From contig JAUXOM010000120.1 of assembly GCA_030682175.1 (NCBI GenBank), positions 1 to 49,522 of the forward strand: 49,522 nt of DNA, given 5' to 3'. Under the pieces are notes generated by a model. The model made no database searches. It saw only the letters and a list, made by a program, of their open reading frames with translations, and was not told the DNA's origin. The stretch comes from Rhodocyclaceae bacterium. Lineage in GTDB: Bacteria > Pseudomonadota > Gammaproteobacteria > Burkholderiales > Rhodocyclaceae. The number at the start of each line of letters is the position of its first letter. Position 1 is the first letter of the stretch. The translations under genes were made by a program, and so were the position numbers. Below are positions 1-7,251 of this stretch, in pieces.

Positions 1-1
1 G

Positions 2-1564
2 GCCGTCACCAATCCGCAGCCACGCACCGGCAAGAAGGACATTTCGCAGGAACAGAAAAACCTCAGGCAGGTGATGCTCGGCGTGCTGGATGCCGTGCGC
101 GACGAGTCGAACGAAAAGGACCCCGTGCGCATCGTGCTGGAGCCGCGCAGCTCGCGCGTAGCGCAGGACGAATTCATGGCCGTGCTGCTGGCGCGCACCA
201 GCCTCGAAGCCAACGTTTCGCTCAACATGACGATGATCGGCACCGATGGCCGGCCGGCGCAAAAATCGCTGCTGACCATCCTGCACGAATGGATCGCCTT
301 CCGCCACGCCACGGTCGAGCGGCGCACCGCGCATCGACTGGCCGAGGTCGAACGGCGCCTGCACATCCTCGATGGCCGCATGACGGCTTACCTCTCCATC
401 GACAAGATCATCAAGACCATCCGCGCGGCCGACGAGCCGAAAGCGGAACTGATGGCGAAGTTCAAGCTGTCGGAAATCCAGGCCGAGGACATCCTTGAGA
501 TTCGCCTGCGCCAGTTGGCGCGCCTTGAAGGCATCAAGATCGAACAGGAGCAGCAGGGGCTGACCGCGGAGGCCAAGGAACTGCGCCGCGTGCTCGAAGA
601 CCGGGGCGCACTGACCAAACTGGTCGTCAGGGAAATCACCGAAGATGCGAAGAAATACGGCGATGCGAGAAGAACGCTGATCGAATCCGTCGCCCCCATC
701 AGCACCGCCGAAGTCGCCATTCCCGACGAACCGGTGACGGTGATCCTCTCGGAAAACGGCTGGGTACGCTCACGCCAGGGACATGGCATCGACCCCGCCA
801 GCATCGCCTACAAGAGCGGCGACCGTCCGCTGCTGGTGATGGAAGCGCGCACCGTCTGGCCGCTGGTGATCATCGACACCCACGGACGGGCTTACAGCGT
901 GCGCGTCGCCGACCTGCCGGGCGGCCGCGGCGATGGCGCGCCCATCAGCACCTTCGTCGAATTTCAGGAGGGCGGCAAACTCGCACAGTCCATCACCGAC
1001 GCCGCCGATGCGCAGTATCTCTTCGCCAACTCGGGCGGCTATGGCTTCATCGCCAGCATTGGCGACCTGGTTTCGCGCAATCGCGCCGGCAAGGCCTTCA
1101 TGACCCTCGAAAAGGGCGAGCAGACGCTGGTTCCGGCAAAAGTCGGCGCCGGGCCGTCCCAAGCCGACGCCCCCCCTGTGGGGGGCAGCGAGCTGGGGTT
1201 GCGAGCGCGGGGGGCCAACAATGTCGGCGCTGGTGGGACGGCGCTAGCCGGATCCACCGCCAATAAAGGGACGGCGGCAGCGATCTCGCAGGCCGGCCGA
1301 TTGCTGGTTTTCCCGGTGGCCGAACTGAAGACGATGAGCAAGGGGCGCGGCCTGATCATCCAGAGCATCGGCCCCAAGGAGCAACTCGTGGCGGTCGCCG
1401 TCGGCGATGGCGCGGCATTCACGGTGACCGGCATCGGGCGTGGCGGCAAAGCCGCCGAATACCGGATGACCGCCAAGGAACTCGCCAGCCATTGCGGCAG
1501 TCGTGCCCGCAAGGGACAGCAGATCGCTTCGAAGATCAAACCGACCGGTCTGGTGGCCGGGTAG
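2..1564 (+). CDS. parC: DNA topoisomerase IV subunit A, C-terminal part (5' end outside window)
   Basis: ParC with ParE forms topoisomerase IV, which decatenates daughter chromosomes. The frame is open from base 2, so about 520 residues of the C-terminal portion are present and the breakage-reunion core with its active-site Tyr lies upstream. The visible part covers the end of the core, the coiled-coil region, and a beta-propeller-like C-terminal domain with the ParC-type stretch LPGGRGDGAP. Residues about 380-414 of the partial protein are a repeat-derived insertion (KVGAGPSQAD...VGAGGTAL) between propeller blades, encoded by the hairpin element at 1139-1243. Reading continues in frame to the stop. 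GyrA is less likely because the degenerate GyrA box fits ParC better. Confidence 0.95.
   Translation, partial: AVTNPQPRTGKKDISQEQKNLRQVMLGVLDAVRDESNEKDPVRIVLEPRSSRVAQDEFMAVLLARTSLEANVSLNMTMIGTDGRPAQKSLLTILHEWIAFRHATVERRTAHRLAEVERRLHILDGRMTAYLSIDKIIKTIRAADEPKAELMAKFKLSEIQAEDILEIRLRQLARLEGIKIEQEQQGLTAEAKELRRVLEDRGALTKLVVREITEDAKKYGDARRTLIESVAPISTAEVAIPDEPVTVILSENGWVRSRQGHGIDPASIAYKSGDRPLLVMEARTVWPLVIIDTHGRAYSVRVADLPGGRGDGAPISTFVEFQEGGKLAQSITDAADAQYLFANSGGYGFIASIGDLVSRNRAGKAFMTLEKGEQTLVPAKVGAGPSQADAPPVGGSELGLRARGANNVGAGGTALAGSTANKGTAAAISQAGRLLVFPVAELKTMSKGRGLIIQSIGPKEQLVAVAVGDGAAFTVTGIGRGGKAAEYRMTAKELASHCGSRARKGQQIASKIKPTGLVAG
1139..1243 (+). repeat. Hairpin element with flanking 24-nt units, in frame inside parC
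   Basis: Left arm GTCGGC (1142-1147), 15-nt loop GCCGGGCCGTCCCAA (1148-1162), right arm GCCGAC (1163-1168). A body with a C6/G5 hairpin (about 1171-1185) follows, then the terminal unit GTCGGCGCTGGTGGGACGGC ending at 1243. The start of the terminal unit repeats the left end directly. Very similar copies lie in recB and recC. The whole copy is translated. Confidence 0.9.
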
Positions 1565-1595
1565 CGTGGTGGCAAGGGGTAGCGGGGTCAGGGGG

Positions 1596-1623
1596 CTGGC
1601 AAACTATTCCAGGCTGTTATAAT
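1596..1623 (+). promoter_or_regulatory. Candidate sigma70 promoter for the CxxC small protein
   Basis: A perfect -10 TATAAT (1618-1623) has a weak -35 CTGGCA (1596-1601) 16 nt upstream. The ATG of the next gene is at 1634, so transcription would start only a few bases before it and the mRNA would have almost no leader. No Shine-Dalgarno sequence is visible. Confidence 0.55.
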
Positions 1624-1633
1624 CCGCAGGCTT

Positions 1634-1879
1634 ATGAGTACAGTGAAAAAAGAACCCGCTACCCGCTACTGCTATCACTGCCGCACCCACCATCCGGTGG
1701 AGGAGATGAAGCTGCTCGTCACCAAGACGGGCTCGCGCTGGCGTTGCATCAAGAGCATCGAAGCCGTGCGCCGTTCGAAGGATGAGCGGGACCAGTACGG
1801 TCGAGAGGTCTCTGCCGCCAATCAGTCAGAAGCTTCCAGCCGGGCGCGCATTCTCAACAAGATACAGTCGGAAGGTTGA
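1634..1879 (+). CDS. Small conserved-looking protein with CxxC motif, function unknown
   Basis: 81 residues, basic and soluble, with no signal peptide or membrane segment. The N-terminal half has YCYHCRTHHP (Cys13, Cys16, His19 or His20) and RWRCIKS (Cys38), a spacing that could bind one zinc ion. The C-terminal half is charged and probably helical. It resembles short zinc-ribbon-like hypothetical proteins found in betaproteobacteria, but I cannot assign a function. The gene stands alone between parC and the convergent recD and has its own -10 box immediately upstream. An alternative start at the internal Met near 1706 would remove the CxxC. Confidence 0.6.
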   Translation: MSTVKKEPATRYCYHCRTHHPVEEMKLLVTKTGSRWRCIKSIEAVRRSKDERDQYGREVSAANQSEASSRARILNKIQSEG

Positions 1880-1894
1880 GGAGGCACTGATCAA

Positions 1895-1968
1895 GTCCGT
1901 CACACCGGCGCAGGCCGGTGTTCAGGTTTTTGACTTTTCTGGATTCCGGCTTGCGCCGGAATGACGCA
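1895..1968. repeat. REP-type inverted pair (REPIN-like), possible bidirectional terminator
   Basis: Two hairpins sit back to back: ACACCGGC-gcag-GCCGGTGT (1902-1921) and ATTCCGGC-ttgc-GCCGGAAT (1943-1962), joined by a T-rich spacer. The two halves are inverted copies of each other (CTG...CCGG...TGCGCCGG...TGACG). The pair fills the gap between the convergent ends of the CxxC gene and recD. Such GTCATTCCGG...CCGGAATCCAG repeats are common in proteobacterial genomes. Confidence 0.75.
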
Positions 1969-1979
1969 ATCTGAATTGA

Positions 1980-3698
1980 TCAGCTCTCCCCAAGCTTGTC
2001 GCGAAGACCAGACATGCGTCCGGCGCGGTTTGCGCACGCCGCTTGCAGCACGGCTTCTGTCGCCCACAGGCTGAGGTGGCTGCGTGATCGTGTCACGCCG
2101 GTATAGACCAGTTCGCGCGTCACCACCGGCGAGGCAGTTGCGGGCAAGGCCAGCAGAACGCGCGCGAATTCCGATCCCTGCGCCTTGTGCACCGTCATCG
2201 CCCAGGCCACTTCCCAGTCCGGCAGGCGGGCAAAGGGAATCCAGCGCAGTGCGGCCGATGCGTTATCCCCATTGCCGGCAAAGCAGACCTTGAGGCTGCC
2301 GTCGACCGGGTCGGGCAGGGCCAGGCCGATATCGCCGTTGTAAAGCCGCAGCAGCGGATCATTACGCACCACCATGACCGGCATACCCGGCTGCGCGAGA
2401 ACTTCATCGGGCGGTGTCAGCGCCCGGTTGATCGCGGCAACATCTTGCCGGTGCGCACAGAGCACGCGGAAGCGACTGAAACGTTCGAAGAGTTCGCCCA
2501 CCGGCAAGCCGGCTGCCACGGCCTCACGATAGGCGTGGTAACCGTCCTGCACTGCCGCCGCCAGAGCCTGCGGGGCAACTTGCGGCTGCCAGTCGAGGTC
2601 AATTGTGCCCGCCCCGAAATCGCCGCTGTGCGGCGATCCCCCCTCAAGGGGCCAAGAAACACTTGGAGCGGGGGCGGCCCGGCGTGTTTCTTGAGCGGCG
2701 GCTTGCAACTGATCGATGGCACCCGGCGCATCGCCCATCCGCAGGCACTCGGCGAGCCGGCCGATGCCGCTCGTCCCGGCAAAGCGGAAACTGGCCGTCA
2801 GTGTCGCCACGCAAGGCGCCAGGCGCTCGCTGGAGCACAGGTCGGCAAAGACCGCGCCGGCCTCGACGGCGGCCAACTGGTCGCGATCGCCGAGCAGGAT
2901 CAGGCGGGCAGCGGCGGGCAATGCATCGAGCAGATGCGCCATCAGCGACAGGTCGATCATCGAGGCCTCATCGATCACCAGCACATCCACCAGAAGCGGC
3001 CGTTCCCGGCAGTGATGGAAACCGCCGCCATCGGCGCGCATGCCCAGCAGACGATGCAGGGTCATCGCACTGTGCACCGGAGCGGACGCACCCGTTGCAC
3101 CCAGCGCTTCGCTCATGCGCGCTGCTGCCTTGCCGGTGGGTGCGGCAAGGGCGATGCGCAGCGGCGCCGCGCCGGCTTGGGCGGCCTGCTGGTGCAGCAA
3201 GGCGATCAACCGCGCCAGCGTGGTCGTCTTGCCGGTGCCGGGGCCGCCCGAGATCAGGGCCAGGCGATTGACCAGGCCGATGCGTGCTGCCGCACGCTGA
3301 CCGGCATCGGTAAAACTGCCGAGCAGCGCCGCTTCCATTTCCGCATCAAGCACCGCCGGAGCCGTCGCCCGCGCCAGCAAGTCCAGCGCCACCTGCTGCT
3401 CATAGGACCAGTAGCGCCGCAGGCTCAGCCGCCGGCCATCCCAGACCAGCGGGGTCGGATCATCGGCGCCGCCGACAATGCTCAGGTCCGGCAGGCGTGC
3501 ACGCAGCCCGGCGCGCTCTTCGTTATTCATCTCGCCCGCCCAGGGTCCCCAGCCCGCCTCCTGATCGAGGTCGGCGCAGACATGGCCATCCTGGGTAGCC
3601 TGACAGGCCAGCGCCACGGCCAGCCGCGCAGCGGGATCGTCACCGCCCAGATAGCGCGACAGATGGGCAACGATGGGCGGAATGGCTAGCTTGGCCAT
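1980..3698 (-). CDS. recD: Exodeoxyribonuclease V alpha subunit RecD
   Basis: RecD is the 5'-3' helicase of RecBCD, which resects double-strand breaks and loads RecA. The protein has 572 residues. Walker A GGPGTGKT is at 151-158, Walker B VIDEAS near 241, and the C-terminal superfamily 1 motif VHKAQGSEF near 503-511. Residues about 333-358 (from RRAAPAPSVSW to SGDFGAG) are encoded by a repeat element (2625-2700) and interrupt the helicase in frame. It is the last gene of recC-recB-recD and overlaps the end of recB by 13 nt, which suggests translational coupling. Confidence 0.93.
   Translation of the reverse strand: MAKLAIPPIVAHLSRYLGGDDPAARLAVALACQATQDGHVCADLDQEAGWGPWAGEMNNEERAGLRARLPDLSIVGGADDPTPLVWDGRRLSLRRYWSYEQQVALDLLARATAPAVLDAEMEAALLGSFTDAGQRAAARIGLVNRLALISGGPGTGKTTTLARLIALLHQQAAQAGAAPLRIALAAPTGKAAARMSEALGATGASAPVHSAMTLHRLLGMRADGGGFHHCRERPLLVDVLVIDEASMIDLSLMAHLLDALPAAARLILLGDRDQLAAVEAGAVFADLCSSERLAPCVATLTASFRFAGTSGIGRLAECLRMGDAPGAIDQLQAAAQETRRAAPAPSVSWPLEGGSPHSGDFGAGTIDLDWQPQVAPQALAAAVQDGYHAYREAVAAGLPVGELFERFSRFRVLCAHRQDVAAINRALTPPDEVLAQPGMPVMVVRNDPLLRLYNGDIGLALPDPVDGSLKVCFAGNGDNASAALRWIPFARLPDWEVAWAMTVHKAQGSEFARVLLALPATASPVVTRELVYTGVTRSRSHLSLWATEAVLQAACANRAGRMSGLRDKLGES
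2625..2700 (-). repeat. Hairpin element copy inside recD
   Basis: On the coding strand the arm CAAGAAACAC (2693-2684) pairs perfectly with GTGTTTCTTG (2662-2653). The loop GCCGGGCCGCCCCCGCTCCAA-type sequence has 21 nt, six more than the other copies. It is followed by GGCCCCTTGAGGGGGG and a second hairpin, ATCGCCGC/GCGGCGAT. The 10-bp stem differs in sequence from all other copies in the window. The element is translated in frame. Confidence 0.85.
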
Positions 3699-6600
3699 GT
3701 GTGCACAGCCAATAAAGCATCGTCCGGCCGCGTGAAAAATACCCCGGCCTGGCTGCCTGGCCCCATGCCGCGCAGGAACAGATAGAACACGCCGCCGAAG
3801 CTTTCCGTCCAGTCGAGAGCGGGCTCGCGCAGCAGCAACGCGCGCTTCAGGGCGGCCGCATAAATGCGCAGCTGCAGGTCGTAGCGGTGCGCGCGCATCG
3901 CCTCCGCCAGACGCTCCGGCGTGTAGTCAGCGCCATCGGCGCCCAGCCAGTTCGATTTGTAATCGACGATGTACCAGCGCCCTTCATGCCGGAACACCAG
4001 GTCGATGAAACCCTTCATGTAACCGGCCTGCGCCGCCGGCGACCCAAGCGGGTAGGTAAATTCCAGTTCGATCAGGCGTTCGTTGCGCGCCACTTGCGCC
4101 AGACACAGGCCATCGGCATTCAGCGGCGTGGCCACGACATCGGCCACCAGGCGTTCGAGCACCGGCCGCCATTCTGGCGGGTAGGCGAATTCCTCCAGCA
4201 CGGCGGCGGCAACGGGCCCCACTGCGGCAATGGCCTGAAAGTCCACGCGTTCGAGCAGCGCATGCAGACAACTGCCGGCGCGCGTGCCGCGCGGGAAAGC
4301 ATGGATGCTGGCAAAAGTCGGCGCCGGGCCGTCCCAAGCCGACGCCAGCCCCCCTGTGGGGGGCAGCGAGCCGAGTTTGCGAGCGTGGGGGGCCAACAAA
4401 GTCGGCGCCGGCGGGACGGCGTGAAACGCGACAGCGGGAACGACCGCATCGCGATCCGCCGCCGCTTCGTTGCCCAGACGTGCCGCCAGGCTGGAAAAAC
4501 TGCTGACGCGCCATGGCGCACGAATCGTCCCGACAAATGGGCGCGCCATCAGCACATGTGCGTCGGCCCTGGGGGCCGCCACGACCGGGGTGCCATCCAC
4601 CGGCAGGGGCACAACCGCCATTGCCCCTTCCAGTCCGGCGGCCAGTGCGACGATCTCCGCCTGCAAAGCGGCCTCGTCCAGCTTGCCCAGTTTGTCGGCA
4701 AGTTGTGCGCGTGGATTGCCAGCCACGCCGGCATCTGGCGTGCGAGGCGCGAACAGCAGCCAGGCGAGCGGCGAACGCTCGCACTGATTCACCTTGCCCC
4801 AGGCGACGATGCAGCGATGCTCGGCACGCGTCAGCGCGACATAGGCCAGGCGCAATTCCTCGGCGGCATCTTCGAGATCGGCCTGCTGGCGCAGCGCATC
4901 GATTTGCGCGGAGCCAAAATCGAGGCAGGCGTGATTTTCAGCATGCGCAAACACCGGCCAGCGCTTGGCATCGAAGCCCGGTCCGTCCCACAGGAAGGGG
5001 CAGTAGACGATGGGATATTGCAGGCCCTTGGCGGCGTGAATGGTGACGATGCGCACCAGTTGTGCGTCGCTTTCCAGGCGCAGTTGCGCCTCCTCCGATT
5101 CGCTGGCTTCGCGCGCGCGCGCCAGATGGCGCGCCAGGCCTTCGATGTCGAGCGCGCCGGCGTGTTCGGCCGCCTGCAACAACTCGGCCAGATGGCGGTA
5201 ATTCGTCATGCGCCGCTCGCCGTCCGGGCGCGCCAGAATGCGCGCGACGACACGTTCACGCCGCAGCAGGCGCCGCCACAGCGCCATGAAGCCGCGTTCG
5301 CGATAGAACAGCAGATCGTCGTGGAAACAGCCCAGGCGCTCACTCCAGGCGCGCTCGTCGGCTGCCCATGCGGCCAGTTGCGCCGCATCGCCACCGAGCA
5401 GCACCGTCGCCAGCGCCGCCCGCACCAGCCCCTCGCGCGCCGGGGCGGCCACGGCAAGCAGCACGCGCTCGACCTCCTCGGCTTCGTCACTGTGCCAGAC
5501 GCTGCCGCCACCCAGCGTGACGCTGGCAATGCCGCGCCGCGCCAGGGCTTGCTTCACCACCTCGCCCTGCTGATGCTTGCGCACCAGCACGGCAATGTCG
5601 CCACCCGCCAGCGCGCGCGTGCCGATTTGCGCCCGGCCCGTCGCCGCAAGCGCCAGCAGTCGCGCAATGTCGGCGGCCACCGCGCTGGCCACCAGCGGCT
5701 GCGCCACCTCTTTCGTCAGCCTGCCCTCCCCTTCCGGCTGCGTCAGCGTCCACAACGTCAGTGCCGCCGCATTGCCGTTGTCATCATCGATGCGGCAGCT
5801 GGCGCGGGTCATCTGTGCCGCTTGGGCCGGTGCAAAAGCCAGGCCGTCAAGCAGGAAGGGCTGCGGACGCGCGAACAAGGCATTCACGGCAGCCAGCAAA
5901 GGCGCATCGGAGCGCCGGTTTTCCAGCAGTGCATAACCGGCGTCGACCTCCTGCCGCGCAGACAGATAGGCAAACACGTCCGCGCCGCGAAAGCCGTAGA
6001 TGGCTTGCTTGGGGTCGCCGACGAACACCAGCGGATGTCCCTGCTGGCCGAAAATCCCAAAAAAGATATCAAGTTGCAGCGGATCGGTGTCCTGGAATTC
6101 GTCGATCAGCGCCGCCCGGTAGCGATTGCGCAGGGCGCTGGCGAGTGCTGCGCCGGAAGGTCCCTGCAGCGCATGGGCCAGGTCGGCGAGCAGGTCGTCA
6201 TAGGCCATCTGGCCGCTGCGGCGCTTCCTGACAGTCAGTTCGGCACGCGCCGTGAGCAGGAAGTCATGCAGCAGGCGGCGTGTGGCATTTTCGTACACGG
6301 CACCGAGGCTCTCGGCCGCCTGCAGAAGTGCGTCGACCGCGCCAAAGAACGCATGTTCGACCGGCGGGCTGGCTTTGGTGATTTTCTCCTTGATCTTCGC
6401 CAGCCCGAAATATGTCATGGCATCGGGCAAGGGGAAAGGCTCGCTTGCGCCGGCGAAGATCTGGTCGAGCAGATCGATTCTGGGCTGCAATTTCTTCGGT
6501 GCATAAACACCCTGATTCAGTTTGGCAGCGGCCAGCCAGGCGCAGATTTTCGCGGCATCGCTTTGCCAGAGCGTGCGCGCCGCGGCAAAGGCGGCGGCAA

Positions 6601-7246
6601 GGGCCTGTTCCGCCGCTTGCCGGTCACCAGCGTCCGGTGCCAGTGTCTGCGCATCGATGCGGCCGATATGTGAGCGTACGCGGCGCACCAGGCCATCCGG
6701 TCCGCCCAACTCTCCAAGCAGCCAGCGCGCCCATGACGCGGAAGCCGTCACCAGCGACTTGCGCCAGAAATCGCGGGCCACGCCGGCGAGCAGCTCCTGC
6801 TGGTCGGCGAGGAGTTCTCTCTCAAAAGGCTGCCCGGCCTCGAAGGCCGTTTCAGTCAGCGCGCGCTGGCAAAAACTGTGAATGGTGAAGATGGCGGCTT
6901 CGTCGAAGCTTTCGATGGCGAGGCGCAACCGTGCAGCGGCTTGCGTCGGGTCGTGGCGGACGAGCAGCGCCTGCAGGTATTCGTCATCGGTCGTTCCCGC
7001 CTCAAACGCTGCGAGCGCCTGCATCAAGCGGTTGCGGATGCGCCCACGCAACTCGCCGGTGGCGGCGCGCGTATAGGTGACGACGAGGATCTGGCCGATT
7101 TCGAGTTGCCGTTCGAGCAACAGGCGCAATACCAGCGCGGTGATCGTCCAGGTCTTGCCCGTACCGGCGCCGGCCTCGACCAGGCTGATGCCATCGAGGA
7201 CGACGTCGAAGGGCCCGGCAAGTGGAATGAAACGCCGTTCAGCCAC
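3686..7246 (-). CDS. recB: Exodeoxyribonuclease V beta subunit RecB
   Basis: RecB is the 3'-5' helicase and sole nuclease of RecBCD. The protein has 1186 residues, the usual length. Walker A AGAGTGKT is at 25-32 and the UvrD-type motif IDEFQDTD lies in the first half. The C-terminal nuclease domain has GFID (Asp1082) and VDYKSN (Asp1095, Lys1097), the expected metal-binding and catalytic residues. Residues about 942-978, just before the nuclease domain, are a repeat-derived insertion (PPAPTLLAPHARKLG...WDGPAPTF) in the presumed flexible linker. The start lies 5 nt after recC. Confidence 0.95.
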   Translation of the reverse strand: MAERRFIPLAGPFDVVLDGISLVEAGAGTGKTWTITALVLRLLLERQLEIGQILVVTYTRAATGELRGRIRNRLMQALAAFEAGTTDDEYLQALLVRHDPTQAAARLRLAIESFDEAAIFTIHSFCQRALTETAFEAGQPFERELLADQQELLAGVARDFWRKSLVTASASWARWLLGELGGPDGLVRRVRSHIGRIDAQTLAPDAGDRQAAEQALAAAFAAARTLWQSDAAKICAWLAAAKLNQGVYAPKKLQPRIDLLDQIFAGASEPFPLPDAMTYFGLAKIKEKITKASPPVEHAFFGAVDALLQAAESLGAVYENATRRLLHDFLLTARAELTVRKRRSGQMAYDDLLADLAHALQGPSGAALASALRNRYRAALIDEFQDTDPLQLDIFFGIFGQQGHPLVFVGDPKQAIYGFRGADVFAYLSARQEVDAGYALLENRRSDAPLLAAVNALFARPQPFLLDGLAFAPAQAAQMTRASCRIDDDNGNAAALTLWTLTQPEGEGRLTKEVAQPLVASAVAADIARLLALAATGRAQIGTRALAGGDIAVLVRKHQQGEVVKQALARRGIASVTLGGGSVWHSDEAEEVERVLLAVAAPAREGLVRAALATVLLGGDAAQLAAWAADERAWSERLGCFHDDLLFYRERGFMALWRRLLRRERVVARILARPDGERRMTNYRHLAELLQAAEHAGALDIEGLARHLARAREASESEEAQLRLESDAQLVRIVTIHAAKGLQYPIVYCPFLWDGPGFDAKRWPVFAHAENHACLDFGSAQIDALRQQADLEDAAEELRLAYVALTRAEHRCIVAWGKVNQCERSPLAWLLFAPRTPDAGVAGNPRAQLADKLGKLDEAALQAEIVALAAGLEGAMAVVPLPVDGTPVVAAPRADAHVLMARPFVGTIRAPWRVSSFSSLAARLGNEAAADRDAVVPAVAFHAVPPAPTLLAPHARKLGSLPPTGGLASAWDGPAPTFASIHAFPRGTRAGSCLHALLERVDFQAIAAVGPVAAAVLEEFAYPPEWRPVLERLVADVVATPLNADGLCLAQVARNERLIELEFTYPLGSPAAQAGYMKGFIDLVFRHEGRWYIVDYKSNWLGADGADYTPERLAEAMRAHRYDLQLRIYAAALKRALLLREPALDWTESFGGVFYLFLRGMGPGSQAGVFFTRPDDALLAVHTWPS
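4314..4421 (+). repeat. Hairpin element with flanking 24-nt units, inside recB
   Basis: On the + strand (antisense to recB): left unit start AAAGTCGGC (4314-4322), loop GCCGGGCCGTCCCAA (4323-4337), arm GCCGAC (4338-4343), a body containing CCCCCCTGTGGGGGG, then AAAGTCGGCG at 4398-4407 followed by CCGGCGGGACGGCG to 4421. AAAGTCGGCGCCGG is thus an exact 14-bp direct repeat at both ends. The copy is read through on the opposite strand to the one translated in parC. Confidence 0.9.
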
Positions 7247-7251
7247 GCTGT

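Noticed and set aside
2187-3689. 500-codon open frame on the + strand opposite recD
   Set aside because: Antisense shadow; RecD motifs on the - strand are complete.
3887-6673. 928-codon open frame on the + strand opposite recB
   Set aside because: It is the antisense shadow of a GC-rich gene. The product is His/Arg/Gln-rich with no recognisable domain, while the - strand encodes a complete RecB.
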